From Prostheceraeus crozeri (lineage: Eukaryota > Platyhelminthes > Polycladida > Euryleptidae), in NCBI GenBank assembly GCA_907163375.1, contig CAJQUW010015390.1, positions 558,001 to 622,000 of the forward strand: a stretch of 64,000 nucleotides of DNA, in the 5' to 3' direction. The translations under genes were made by a program, and so were the position numbers. The notes under the pieces were generated by a model that had not been told where the DNA came from, ran no database searches, and saw only the letters and a list, made by a program, of their open reading frames with translations. Below are positions 55,301 to 64,000 of this stretch, piece by piece (positions within the stretch are counted from its first letter, which is position 1; each line of letters starts with the position of its first letter).

Positions 55301-58300
55301 TCTAGTGAGTTGCAGGCGCACCTTACAAAATCAAATACGCACCTCATTCAATGCCTTGACAAGTTTGGAGAAATCAACGAAATGCATCTGCACATACAAG
55401 CTTATGATAGATTCGGAGGCATCACCTAACTTTTATATAGAAATTGATCAATTGAATTCACTTATTAATTGAAAAGTGATTGTTGCTGTGGACACAGGAA
55501 ATATCAACCTGTTTTCACAAGACATCTGCAATTCGCATAAATCAAATCAAATAGCTTTCAATGCGGCATTCATCATTCACTGACTCAGATCATTTATTTG
55601 ATTGATTTTTATTTGAATGGTTTGGGAATGTCTTTGTAATTGAAGAGTGAAGACAATGAGTTGTAACTTACCGGGCTTGGAGACAATGATGTGGTTTCTC
55701 CGATCACCTGCAATCTGGAAGGGCTCGCTGTCTGACAGCAGAACCATCTTCACTTCTTTCACATTCCGACGAGAACAAGTCCTGCCCGCAGAGTTAGCGA
55801 ACTTCCCATCACCAACTTGATAGACTTTAACATCATTCGACCTCAATCCAACTGTCCTCCTCAGAGCTGTCTCATCCGCGGACCTTCCCATCTCCTTGGA
55901 GACAGCTTCACGGACGTCCTTCACTGTAGGTGAGGAACGAATGTCCAAGACGACGGACCACTTCTTACCACTGTCCAGTTCCTCAATCATGAAGGGAATT
56001 CCTGTAGAGACAGAGAACAGAGATCAGGAATGGAATTCCAACAGAACCAACCATTATCTCAGGTGTCACCTACAGAACACAGAATGTAATAGAAGGACAC
56101 ATAAGCAAATAATGGCAATATCATGCCACTGTCAATATGAAGGTCAAACAATTATTTATAATAGATTGATTATGAACACACTTTCTCATGTCAAAATTCC
56201 CCTTCAAGTTCACATTTGATGTTAAATTTCATGTTTGAGGTTGATTTATAGCTGAATTGTGATTTTGAAGGAAGAATATTTTAACTTTCACAATACTTTT
56301 TGACATGAACTGTTCCTATGCTTTGATGATTTTTACATAATATACTCAGGTTTCCCATGGGCATGGGATTCTGTGAATATACCCATTGGAATGGGGTATC
56401 CATGGGTATGGTGTTGGTGTGGGTGCTGATGCCATCCCCACAGCTGCAACAGCGCTTCTATGCGGATCTTGTGGGGATTGCCATGATTTTTGACATTCAC
56501 TAGAAGCAGTCAGAACTGATATGACTTAATAAATTCTGACTTTGAATTATCAAACAGCTTTCTATCTAACCCTTAATTCTACGAGTATGAAATGTCTGTG
56601 CTGATTTCAAATGCGCACCACATTGACAATGATTTTGAATGACTAATAACACCTAGATGAGTCTTGGACGCCTAAGGGGGAAGAACGCTGTGAGCTGGTT
56701 TTAGGGTAGAACTGAAAGGAGGCTGATTCGCGCGCCTTTTTATACAGGTATACTCGACGGTATAGGTAATGCCGGTAAATCACTTGCATGCAGATCAAAT
56801 CACTTTGATTCATAATGATTTTGACATAATGTAATTGCTTTCGTGACAAATGCGATTATATCTGAAACTGGTCACGGCATAAAAGAAGTCCTGATCCTGG
56901 TATCAGCAACAACATGACAATGTGGAATTATCATTTGTCTGGACTTGTCAGCATTTAACTTCAGCTTTCTATCACAGAAATATCTTTGAACATCTAAAAT
57001 GTTAGAAGCAGCATTGCAGCGCGGCAATGGTTCAACCAAAGTGATGTCGTCAGCATAAATTACCATAGTGCGCGAAGGAAGAACCGAGGAGAATCCTCGG
57101 TTAATGCCCATTGATACAAGACGATCAATTAAGCAGTTGTGATTTACACTTTCAAAAGCTTTTGATAAGTCAAGACACGTTATTCGGACCGCTCTCATAT
57201 CACCATCACCTTCCTCCAAATATGACGTAATTGAGTCATGAATTTTTACCAAAGCACATTCAGTGGATCCATTTCTCCGCTAAGCAAAGTGGTATGGACC
57301 AAACAACAATTCAATAGACGGTAAGATAGACCTGAGAACTATTCGCTCCGAAAGCTTGGCTAAGGTTGGTAGCAGCGAAATGGGTCGAAAGTCTTTCAAT
57401 TTTGGATTATTTCGCTTCGGAATCGGGGCTGTATCGGCCAACTTCCATTGAGATGGAAAGCACCGAGTATCTACCGAAAATCGAAAGATCATATACACGG
57501 GATAGGCTATGATATCTGAAGAGGCTTTCAGCAAGAGGTTTGGAACTTTGTCATTACCACGTGATTTAGTGGTAGACAATTTTGAGAGAAGTCGTCTCAC
57601 ATCAGAAACTGAAAATGAAGGGTTCCATTTCTCATCGTTAATAGCTTGGAAAACATTAGAGTAATTCAAATCAGTCACATAACTGGCACAGAATTCAGCA
57701 TGCAGCGCTGCTATCAGTCATTGAATGTTACCATATTGCCTGATCAGAGACTCAAACGGTTTTGAGGAACATTTGCCTCTTACTTCGTTGACCACCTTCC
57801 ATGTGTTTTTGTTGGATTGAATTTGCCTTTGCGACCAATTTAGCTTCGACTTATTTATTTCAAGCTTGACTTTCACCTTATAGTGCTCGTACAAAGCCCA
57901 GTCTCTGCATCGAACTGCCCGCCATCGTTCGTTGAATAACTTTTTGAGAAATGGTGTTACCCAAGGCTTGTCATTGGATGACATATGAAAATGGGATAAC
58001 AGACGCAGTTTCCTGAAAACACGTATAAAATATATCACACATATCATTCACTGACGCAACGTGAAGCATGGCAGAGAAATTCATCGAGGATAGAGTTATT
58101 CGAAAGTTGTCGATGTAATGTGTATGTAATGTCATATTGTGTAAATGACAGTGTTTGAAGCGGCTTGGTATTTGGTGGCCGGCGTTCAGAGAAGTCGGCC
58201 GGGGCCGGGCTGGCGGCCGACATATTCAACACAGGTCGGTGGCCGCCTTATTAAAACCGGTCAGTGGGGATGGGACGATGGCTGGCGTCTCTACCGGTTA

Positions 58301-60480
58301 GTTAAGGCTTTGATCGTCAGACAATATTTGGTCAACTTATGTCATTAGACATTATTGAATTTCCATAATATTATATCATAGAATGGTTGGCCTACCGGTA
58401 CTCCGGATAAGCGAGAGATGTCTATCACAATGCAATGTTATACGATGAAATTATTCGCACTTTGATATCATGTTTTGTGCGATGAGCTGTAATACGCGAA
58501 ATGACTTATTTACAAATATAGTGAGTTGCAGGCGCACCTTATAACTTTTGATAATACGAACTGCATTTTCAAAGTCAATCAAACACAATCAAATTGAAAA
58601 CAGATAATCTAAATAATGACTCAAACGGGCATTGATATAATAATAACATAGACGCAATAATAATATATGCGTGAATCTATACGGCGCCTCCACGAGAAAG
58701 CTTTAAGTGGTCAGTAAATTCTGAGCTCCAATGTAATAAAGGTTTTTTTAACGATGAAAGTTCTGAGATGAGCAATTTGATCACTGACTGACTGCTGATG
58801 TTATGAAATGTTGTCTGCAACATGCAAACTTGATTTAAAGTGATTCATTGAAGTGAGAGTTACTTCTTCACTTGTGAGGGAATTCCAGTGATTAGCGACG
58901 TCAATTGCGAACTCTCTCCACTGCAGTTCAAATTCAGATTATTTGAGATTGCATTGATGACCCCGAGCGGACGTATAAGAGTCTGGAACAATGAGCTCAC
59001 CAAACTTGTCATCAATTTTTCATTCCAGTGAGTGTCTCTTTACAACGTCAATCGCGTGCCGTTAACTTATCAAACAATTATCCACTAGCCAATGTCAAAT
59101 GTTCGGTAGTAGGCCCTCTGGTTGCATCGAAATCCATTATTCATTGCATTTCTAAGCTCCACGTGTTATGTGAATTATCCAAAGTAGTGAAATTATTCAA
59201 GATGTGGAGTAATTTTGCAATAGATGGGCAGAGGAATGCACAATGCTTCCGAAATTCATACAAGCTAGAATACAGGATTTTGGAGTCTACATCATTGATA
59301 AAGTAGGATTTGAACTACATGTACATGCATAAATTGCCAGCAATCACTTTTTAACTTAAAGAACAGTTCGCAATATTCCTGCTACTCTCAAATTATGTTA
59401 CATTTACATGCTCTTGATGTTGTAGTGATTGACTAAGCAATTTATTCTAGACTGAATGTCGTCAACAGTATACAAGGGTTTCATTAAATTAAACAGCCGA
59501 CCAGTCTTCAAAACTTGCGGCCGATTCTAACGCTGCTAAATGGTCTAGAGCGGATATTTTTACATGCAAGAGCTTCTTGGCAATGCAAAAGGTAATCGTC
59601 GCATGGATTAATATGACGACTTATCAAATAGAAGTCGAGCAGCTGCACAAATCATCGAGTTATTGGTGCAAAAAGTTAATTCCTGCATGCGTTTCTACAA
59701 GTGCATGTAAAAGGAAGCTCAAATGACGGAAAATTCAAATGCGATATCTTGAAATATTGTATTTGACATGGTAGTTTCTTTCAGGTTCTAGTGGATCAAA
59801 TATCTTTTTCTGTAAAACCTCATATTGCCGTAGTATTTTGTACCATCGCAACGAGTGAGCATGAATTGACAAAATTGACAAAGTTGTTTTGAGAGTGATG
59901 AACGTGTTTTGGGCTCAGTATTGAGATACACATGTAGACGAAACTGGGCATTCTCAAATCTATAATGTCGGTATGTTTTTGCTCTATTTTTTGACGAAAC
60001 TGTTTGAAATTGTGAATGGTGTGAGTCAATTCTTCTTCGATGTGTCGACACGTATAACTTCAAAATGGGGTATCTGATTGGATTTTGGGACGTCAAGCTT
60101 GATCTGATTTTTGTTGGTGTTACACATTTTGCTGACATAATTCCTTAATATAGAAATACAGTCGAATGCACTATTTTCAGACATGAAATCAATGCTTGCA
60201 CGACTTGAGGACATTGCATGCCGATTTGAAAATAGTATTCCTATGAAGCCGCCTCAAAATCGAATGTACAACGGTGTTATTTTCTCAAAGCATTGCATCG
60301 AGGCTGTAGAAGAAATGTCCGAGCATCCCAGATCAGTCTGTAAAGCGACAAAGAAAGCTCTAAAGGACGTTTTTACAAAAGATGAATTGCCCACCAAAAC
60401 TCCTGGAGGGTCGGGCACCAGTGCCAAACAAATGGATCAGCAACGTGTAAAGGCTGTGAAAGAAAAGCTTTTCGTATTTT
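49387..60480 (+). CDS. Spliced gene with coiled coil and BEN-like domain
   Basis: Exon 49387-49651 (88 codons plus 1 nt; MSYYAVKYMSGSEDVVKDSQ) ends at a GTAAGT donor. Exon 49724-49846 follows a TTGCGAG acceptor and encodes a coiled coil (DLEERSILLEERNRELKEK) ending at GTAAGT. The next exon starts at 60181 after CTATTTTCAG. Phases fit (1/2 and 1/2) with no stop. The last exon has IFSKHCIEAVEEMSEHPRSV, then KATKKALKDVFTKDELPTKT and QQRVKAVKEK, the pattern of a BEN domain (DNA-binding, chromatin and poxvirus proteins). Frame stays open to 60734 but content after about 60480 is doubtful. The intron is 10.3 kb. It may be a host gene or the second gene of the adjacent En/Spm-like element. Confidence 0.6.
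52477..52800 (+). repeat. Three tandem repeats of about 110 bp in the hAT 5' region
   Basis: Units begin CTCTTTGCTC at about 52478, 52587 and 52698. They share GACAGAGCGTGCTATTTTT-like and CCCAGCGACTGTC segments at more than 90 percent identity. Open frames across them are by-products. They may bind transposase. Confidence 0.9.
52940..55062 (+). pseudogene. hAT transposase with BED zinc finger (ZBED-like)
   Basis: The N-terminal BED finger (FEDEGNEHAKCKVCKK, then SGLVRHLKSIH) is followed by the first catalytic region (VTLDEFTSISNRRYMNVNVH, VTTDGAPVMVKIGS, CYSHSIHLAICDVI), an insertion-domain-like middle, and the C-terminal dimerisation region (ILLSIQPTSVESERAFSAAG, LRSNLSDKSVNTMCVLRGHY). A GTGAGT donor near 54510 and acceptor near 54713 suggest one intron. 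A frame change near 53.86 kb, a stop in place of the expected tryptophan at about 54052 and a later frame change make it dead. Confidence 0.85.
55672..56001 (-). CDS. Host-like internal exon, 110 codons, unknown protein
   Basis: On the minus strand, an exon from 56001 to 55672 lies between a CTCTACAG acceptor and a GTAAGT donor, open in one phase (2 + 109 codons + 1). The protein (IPFMIEELDSGKKWSVVLDI, then VKDVREAVSKEMGRSADETA, then VKMVLLSDSEPFQIAGDRRN) looks like a folded alpha/beta domain. It resembles a ubiquitin-like start followed by a beta-rich part. No family recognised. It lies in unique sequence between LINE copies A and B and on the opposite strand to the BEN-like gene in whose intron it sits. 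Partner exons were not found. Confidence 0.55.
56002..56897. other. Gene-free stretch between host-like exon and LINE copy B
   Basis: Contains a GGGTATCC/CATGGG-rich block at 56349-56470 resembling a degraded simple repeat. Nothing coding is recognised. Confidence 0.4.
56898..58540 (-). mobile_element. LINE copy B, near-identical to copy A, carries empty hAT site
   Basis: Matches 50530-52134 joined to 55287-55325 with roughly 1-2 percent differences by eye. It shares the same internal RT deletion (SMGINRG to SRTMVIYADD) as copy A. Its left edge (TGGTATCAGCAAC) lacks the 3' part that copy A retains. One additional stop is visible in the RT between 57280 and 57252. The uninterrupted hAT target CGCGAAAT followed by GACTTATT lies near 58495-58510. 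Confidence 0.92.
58541..60180. other. Remainder of the 10.3 kb intron
   Basis: No supported gene; short frames lack recognisable content. The right edge is the acceptor CTATTTTCAG at 60171-60180. Confidence 0.45.
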
Positions 60481-60683
60481 TACAAAATCTATTGCTCATT
60501 ATGTTGCGAAGGAGTATTACCATTGTTGGCTGGGCATTGCCTATCAGATGGAATTTCATCACCTATCTGGTCACTCCATATCCGCTAAGTTGCCCGACGA
60601 GTATCCCAATTACTTGGAGCATTGTTTCTAGCCCGTACCTACTTCAGCCCCAGTTCTTCGCACTTCATAGGACTCAATTTAAG

Positions 60684-60726
60684 GATTATTATTATTATTT
60701 ATTGATTATCATAATAAATTATTATT
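60684..60726 (+). repeat. (ATT)n-rich microsatellite
   Basis: An imperfect ATT/TTA array after the BEN-like exon, like the tails of the LINEs here. It may be the relic of a LINE 3' end. Confidence 0.7.
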
Positions 60727-60734
60727 ATCGGTAA

Positions 60735-62212
60735 TATTCATTGATCTATAATCTGCTGCCAGTACAGAATTAGACCGGTCGTCTCTTCTTCTGTTTGACT
60801 GGAAAGGAAGCATTGGAACATGTAACGTTAATGTAATTTCACAATCTACTGATATTATATCACAGCAATCGAACAATGAACAGCCAGTTCAGCATTAAAC
60901 ACGCCAAATTGTACGAAGTTTCAGTGACTGTTATCAACCGGATCACACAGCAAAAAGACACACTCCTATCTCTGCAAGGTAATAAATATTTCTTTTGCCC
61001 ACTTAGTTAGTTCCTGCATGTGGCATCATTTTCAATCAGTTTGCACTAGTAATGCACTTCATGAATCTAGCAAAGTGACACGCTTAAACGCTTAAACAAT
61101 TTAATTCTGTGGCTGTCGGACTCCGACCGCCTGTCAGCTGTTGATCACGTGATCTACAGCTGATTGGTGATCGGACCTGTACGTTCCCTGATATTGACAA
61201 ATTGCCTTTGCTGTGTGTTTTGGCTCCGTCAATTTTTGCCTTCAAACAATGTTTAAAGAATGCGCTTCAATTGTGTTATTGTGACGGGAGAAATCATTTT
61301 TACGCTGGTCTGTAAGAGATACCACCAGTGGCCATGACTTGCTTTTCTGTAAATTACTTTGTGGAATAAATTTATCTTATTTGTGATGCTTTCGTTCTTT
61401 CGCATTTGATTAAATGTGAATGTGAATTCGGCCTGCTCATGATTCTCCTGAGATTGAATGAATTGACGGCTATAGAGCTAAGTTCGTATTCTGCGTCTGA
61501 TGGAAAGTGTACGTATCTGAAGGGGATGAAGGAGCGCAATATCCCATCCAAGATGCTGAAGCGGAACACTATAGACAAGCTGGACCAACTGGGGCCACTA
61601 TCATCAACAACGTCTACTGCTGCTATTACATCACAGCAGCAGATGCTGTGTTTGGTTTTGCACCATTGAACGAATCTGGATTAATTCACCCAGGACTATG
61701 AATCGTGGAGATGAAGAGGAACTGAGCACAACTCATGCATGTGACAATTCATACATTCAAAGTGTCTTCCACCAGCTTGACTTTGGCGAAGAAGTGTTAA
61801 AGTGCCATGAAGCATTTTCTGTGTATGGACAGGAAATCCTATGTCAGACGTAGCACAATGCTTTGCTCTTTGTTCAATCATAAGCAAGAATTCCAAATAA
61901 CTGCTGCTAACAACCAATCCTCCGGATCATGTGGACAACTTGCGAAGTCAGCATGATGTGGGAATTTTGCTCGGAATGACCGCAAATAAAAGTAATTGAG
62001 ATGCTAAATTGATGTCGGCGAATGTGAATTAGGCCTGCTCATGATTCCTGACATTGAATGAAATGACGGCTTGTGTTTTTGTTTTACGTCTGAGGATACA
62101 TTTCTTGCATCTGAAGAGTATTCATTAGGAAATTCATTCAATGAACCAGTCGTTAACAAGGATCAGACAGCATTCCATGCAAGCGTTCCGATATCGCGAA
62201 ATACAAAGCTCT
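60735..62212. other. Gene-free region with a spaced direct repeat and an imperfect palindrome
   Basis: A 60-bp direct repeat (GGCCTGCTCATGATTC core) occurs at about 61410-61475 and 62015-62075. A 28-bp imperfect palindrome centred on TGATCACGTGATC lies at about 61135-61162. Short frames at 61406-61701 overlap in different phases and carry no recognised domain. Confidence 0.5.
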
Positions 62213-64000
62213 TAATAATAATAATAATAATAATAATAAGCGTTTTATTGAAAACAAAATACAACAGCCTCCAATGGAAATCGTGGAGGATTTTACAAGT
62301 CACGAAATTTACAGTGTCAAAAAGTTACAAGGAATCGTTGTACAGTTTGCTACAGCAAAAAAAGAAACCATTTGCAGCTCGAGCTGTTTTAACAGAAGGC
62401 AAAAGTAAACGTCCACTCCTTTCAGATACCTGTGGCAACAAATTGTATAAAAGGTGATTTGAGTCTGATAATATGTTCTTGAAAAGGCGCATAGCTAGAA
62501 GTCTGCGTCTTTCACACAAGTTTAACATATTACAATCGTTGCAATGTGAAATTTCGTAACCATGAATTATTCTGAAAGCTCTCTTACAAAATCGAAACAA
62601 GGACTTATCTAAATATACACCAGGTCGAAAAAATACTTGAGAAGGATATTCAAAACATGGTCGAATGATAGCATTATAAATGTCGACGAGATCATTGTGA
62701 GACACAACTCCTTTCAACACTCTTAAAACATACAGACGTTCAGACAACTTCTTAATCAAATAGTCAAAGTGGTCAGACCAACTTAACTTATTGTTAAAAA
62801 TAAGACCAAGAATCTTCAATTGATGGACGTTATCAAAACAAGGAACTGGGGGCAGGATGTGAGATACTGTGACAATGTTCAAAACTTTCGATTTATTACA
62901 ATTTACAATCATCTTATTTTTTGTACACCAATTTCTAAAATGACAAACTTCATCATTTACAATTGATAAATCGCCAAAGTAACATTTCTGAACAGGTATA
63001 ATTAAAGTTACATCGTCAGCATACTTCACAACTTTGTTGGCTGGATGATACGCTTTGTAAGAAGACATGTATACAGAAAAAAGGTAAGGCCCCAAAATGG
63101 AGCCTTGTGGCACTCCACTCGTCACACTTAAAAAAGAACTTCGGATGATGCCAAGCTTCACACATAGTTGTCTACCATGAAGGTAGTTCTCAATCCATTT
63201 ACACAGATGATGACAGTCAGCAGAGAAAAGATCATACAACGTTTTGATTAATAAAGAATGTGGAACAGATTCGAAAGCATGGCTTAGGTCGAAAGTGACA
63301 ATACGAACGGCACCAATTTCATCATGATCTAAAAGGTTAAATACAGTTTCTTGCAAATAAATCAAGGCACATGTTGTTGATGAATTTTTACGATATGCGA
63401 ACTGACAAGAATCGTACATAGATAAAATATGGTCGATGTATCTGTTCAGTACAATACGTTCAAAAACTTTACTAACAATTGGTAGAAGAGAAATAGGTCT
63501 AAGATTGCCTTTACAAACAGGATCTGACTTCGGCATGGGAATGACGTCTGCTTTCTTCCAATTTCTTGGAACAATGGTGCTTTTAAAGGAAAAATTATAA
63601 ATAAATGACAATGGTTTACAGATATCAGAAGCCGCCAGTTTCAGTACCGTGGGTGAAAGACCATCGCTACCACTTGCTTTATTGGTCTTCAAATTCTTCA
63701 ATAAGCACAAAACATCTTTATCATTACAGATATCATAAGAAATACATTCAGAAGTATTGTCAGATACAAGGAAAGTATTACCATTACTAGCGTCATGCAA
63801 GAAAAAATTAGAAAATTGTTTATCTATTTCTTCAACAGCTTCAGTCACGTCAGAAAAAAGAGACAAAAGTTGTTTGGTAGAGTTGTTGTCGTTCTTGCAC
63901 CGTACTTCGTTGACTACTGACCAGATGCCTTTAGAGGATTGTTGCATTTTTCTACTCCATAGTACCTTCGACTTATAAATTTCTGACTTTACTTTTGCTT
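62213..64000 (-). mobile_element. LINE copy C, long open RT frame, runs off the window
   Basis: The minus-strand frame is open from the window edge to 62325, over 550 codons. It has RT motifs LKNLKTNKASGSDGLSPTVL, GNLRPISLLPIVSKVFERIV, VTFDLSHAFESVPHSLLIK, SGVPQGSILGPYLFSVYM and VKYADDVTLIIP. The C-terminal region has SERLYVLRVLKGVVSHNDLV and the basic CERRRLLAMRLFKN. The methionine at 63947 is internal; upstream codons stay open. After the stop there are about 85 bp of 3' UTR with an AATAAA signal and a (TAA)n tail at 62213-62239 (plus-strand sense). It is the best preserved LINE in the window; whether it is whole depends on sequence beyond 64000. Confidence 0.92.

Larger units (their letters stand above)
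50087..55325 (-). mobile_element. LINE copy A (CR1/Jockey-like), interrupted by a hAT element
   Basis: Minus-strand LINE sequence in the big intron. The right block (51350-51861) precedes the RT (KPWVTPFLKKLFNERWRAV, LNWSQRQIQSNKNTWKVVN). The RT lies at 51310-50468 (FRPISLLPTLAKLLERIVL, CLDLSKAFESVNHNCLI, VIYADDITLVEP), and C-terminal remnants run to 50087. An internal deletion removes the region between SMGINRG and SRTMVIYADD, including the GVPQGS motif. The 5' part continues beyond the hAT insertion at 55287-55325. No (TTA)n tail was found. Not functional. Confidence 0.85.

Noticed and set aside
60480-60734. C-terminal extension of the BEN-like frame
   Set aside because: It ends in residues translated from an (ATT)n microsatellite, and another frame looks equally plausible, so it was not counted as supported protein.

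Overview
The window is nuclear DNA of an AT-rich, mobile-element-dense animal. Evidence is GT-AG spliced genes, TATA-box promoters, LINE, Penelope-like, hAT, En/Spm-like and mariner-type elements, and an interstitial TTAGGG array. TTAGGG telomere units and this element mix fit an aquatic invertebrate outside the insects better than an arthropod. I cannot name the species. No bacterial operons, rRNA or tRNA genes were seen.

1-13.1 kb is most of a Polinton/Maverick whose left end lies outside the window. The plus-strand block carries a packaging ATPase, chromodomain integrase, penton-like minor capsid protein, basic core protein, double-jelly-roll major capsid protein and adenain-like protease. 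The converging minus-strand block carries a protein-primed DNA polymerase B region and two further frames. One of these (7970-8521) looks like a complete two-repeat TATA-binding protein core. The one before it may hold PC4-like repeats. Three similar hairpins lie between that pair and the polymerase region. The element has only about three breaks, so it looks young.

13.2-18.5 kb holds a seven-coding-exon minus-strand gene for a 500-residue unknown zinc-binding/coiled-coil protein, then telomere-like and other tandem repeats, then two small divergent genes (155 and 96 residues) from a shared promoter region. Whether these belong to the host or to the neighbouring element is open.

18.5-64 kb is layered mobile DNA with at least three independent nests. 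(a) A Penelope-like element is split at 31008-36488 by a 5.48 kb DNA transposon with a 6-bp target duplication, and that transposon carries a mariner-type MITE. (b) An En/Spm-like transposase gene (about 37.5-48.9 kb) is split by a 3.57 kb element (38390-41954) and a 5.57 kb element (42655-48220). The latter contains a 2.28 kb element, which contains a 0.28 kb hairpin. (c) One of two near-identical LINE segments is split by a hAT element (52135-55278) with an exact 8-bp duplication; the second LINE segment preserves the empty site. A separate 5.8 kb transposon with long inverted repeats lies at 20789-26553.

Directly after the En/Spm-like gene, a phase-consistent spliced gene encodes a coiled coil and a BEN-like domain (49387 to about 60480). 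Its 10.3 kb intron holds the LINE pair, the hAT and an oppositely oriented host-like exon. The window ends inside a largely open LINE reverse-transcriptase frame on the minus strand.
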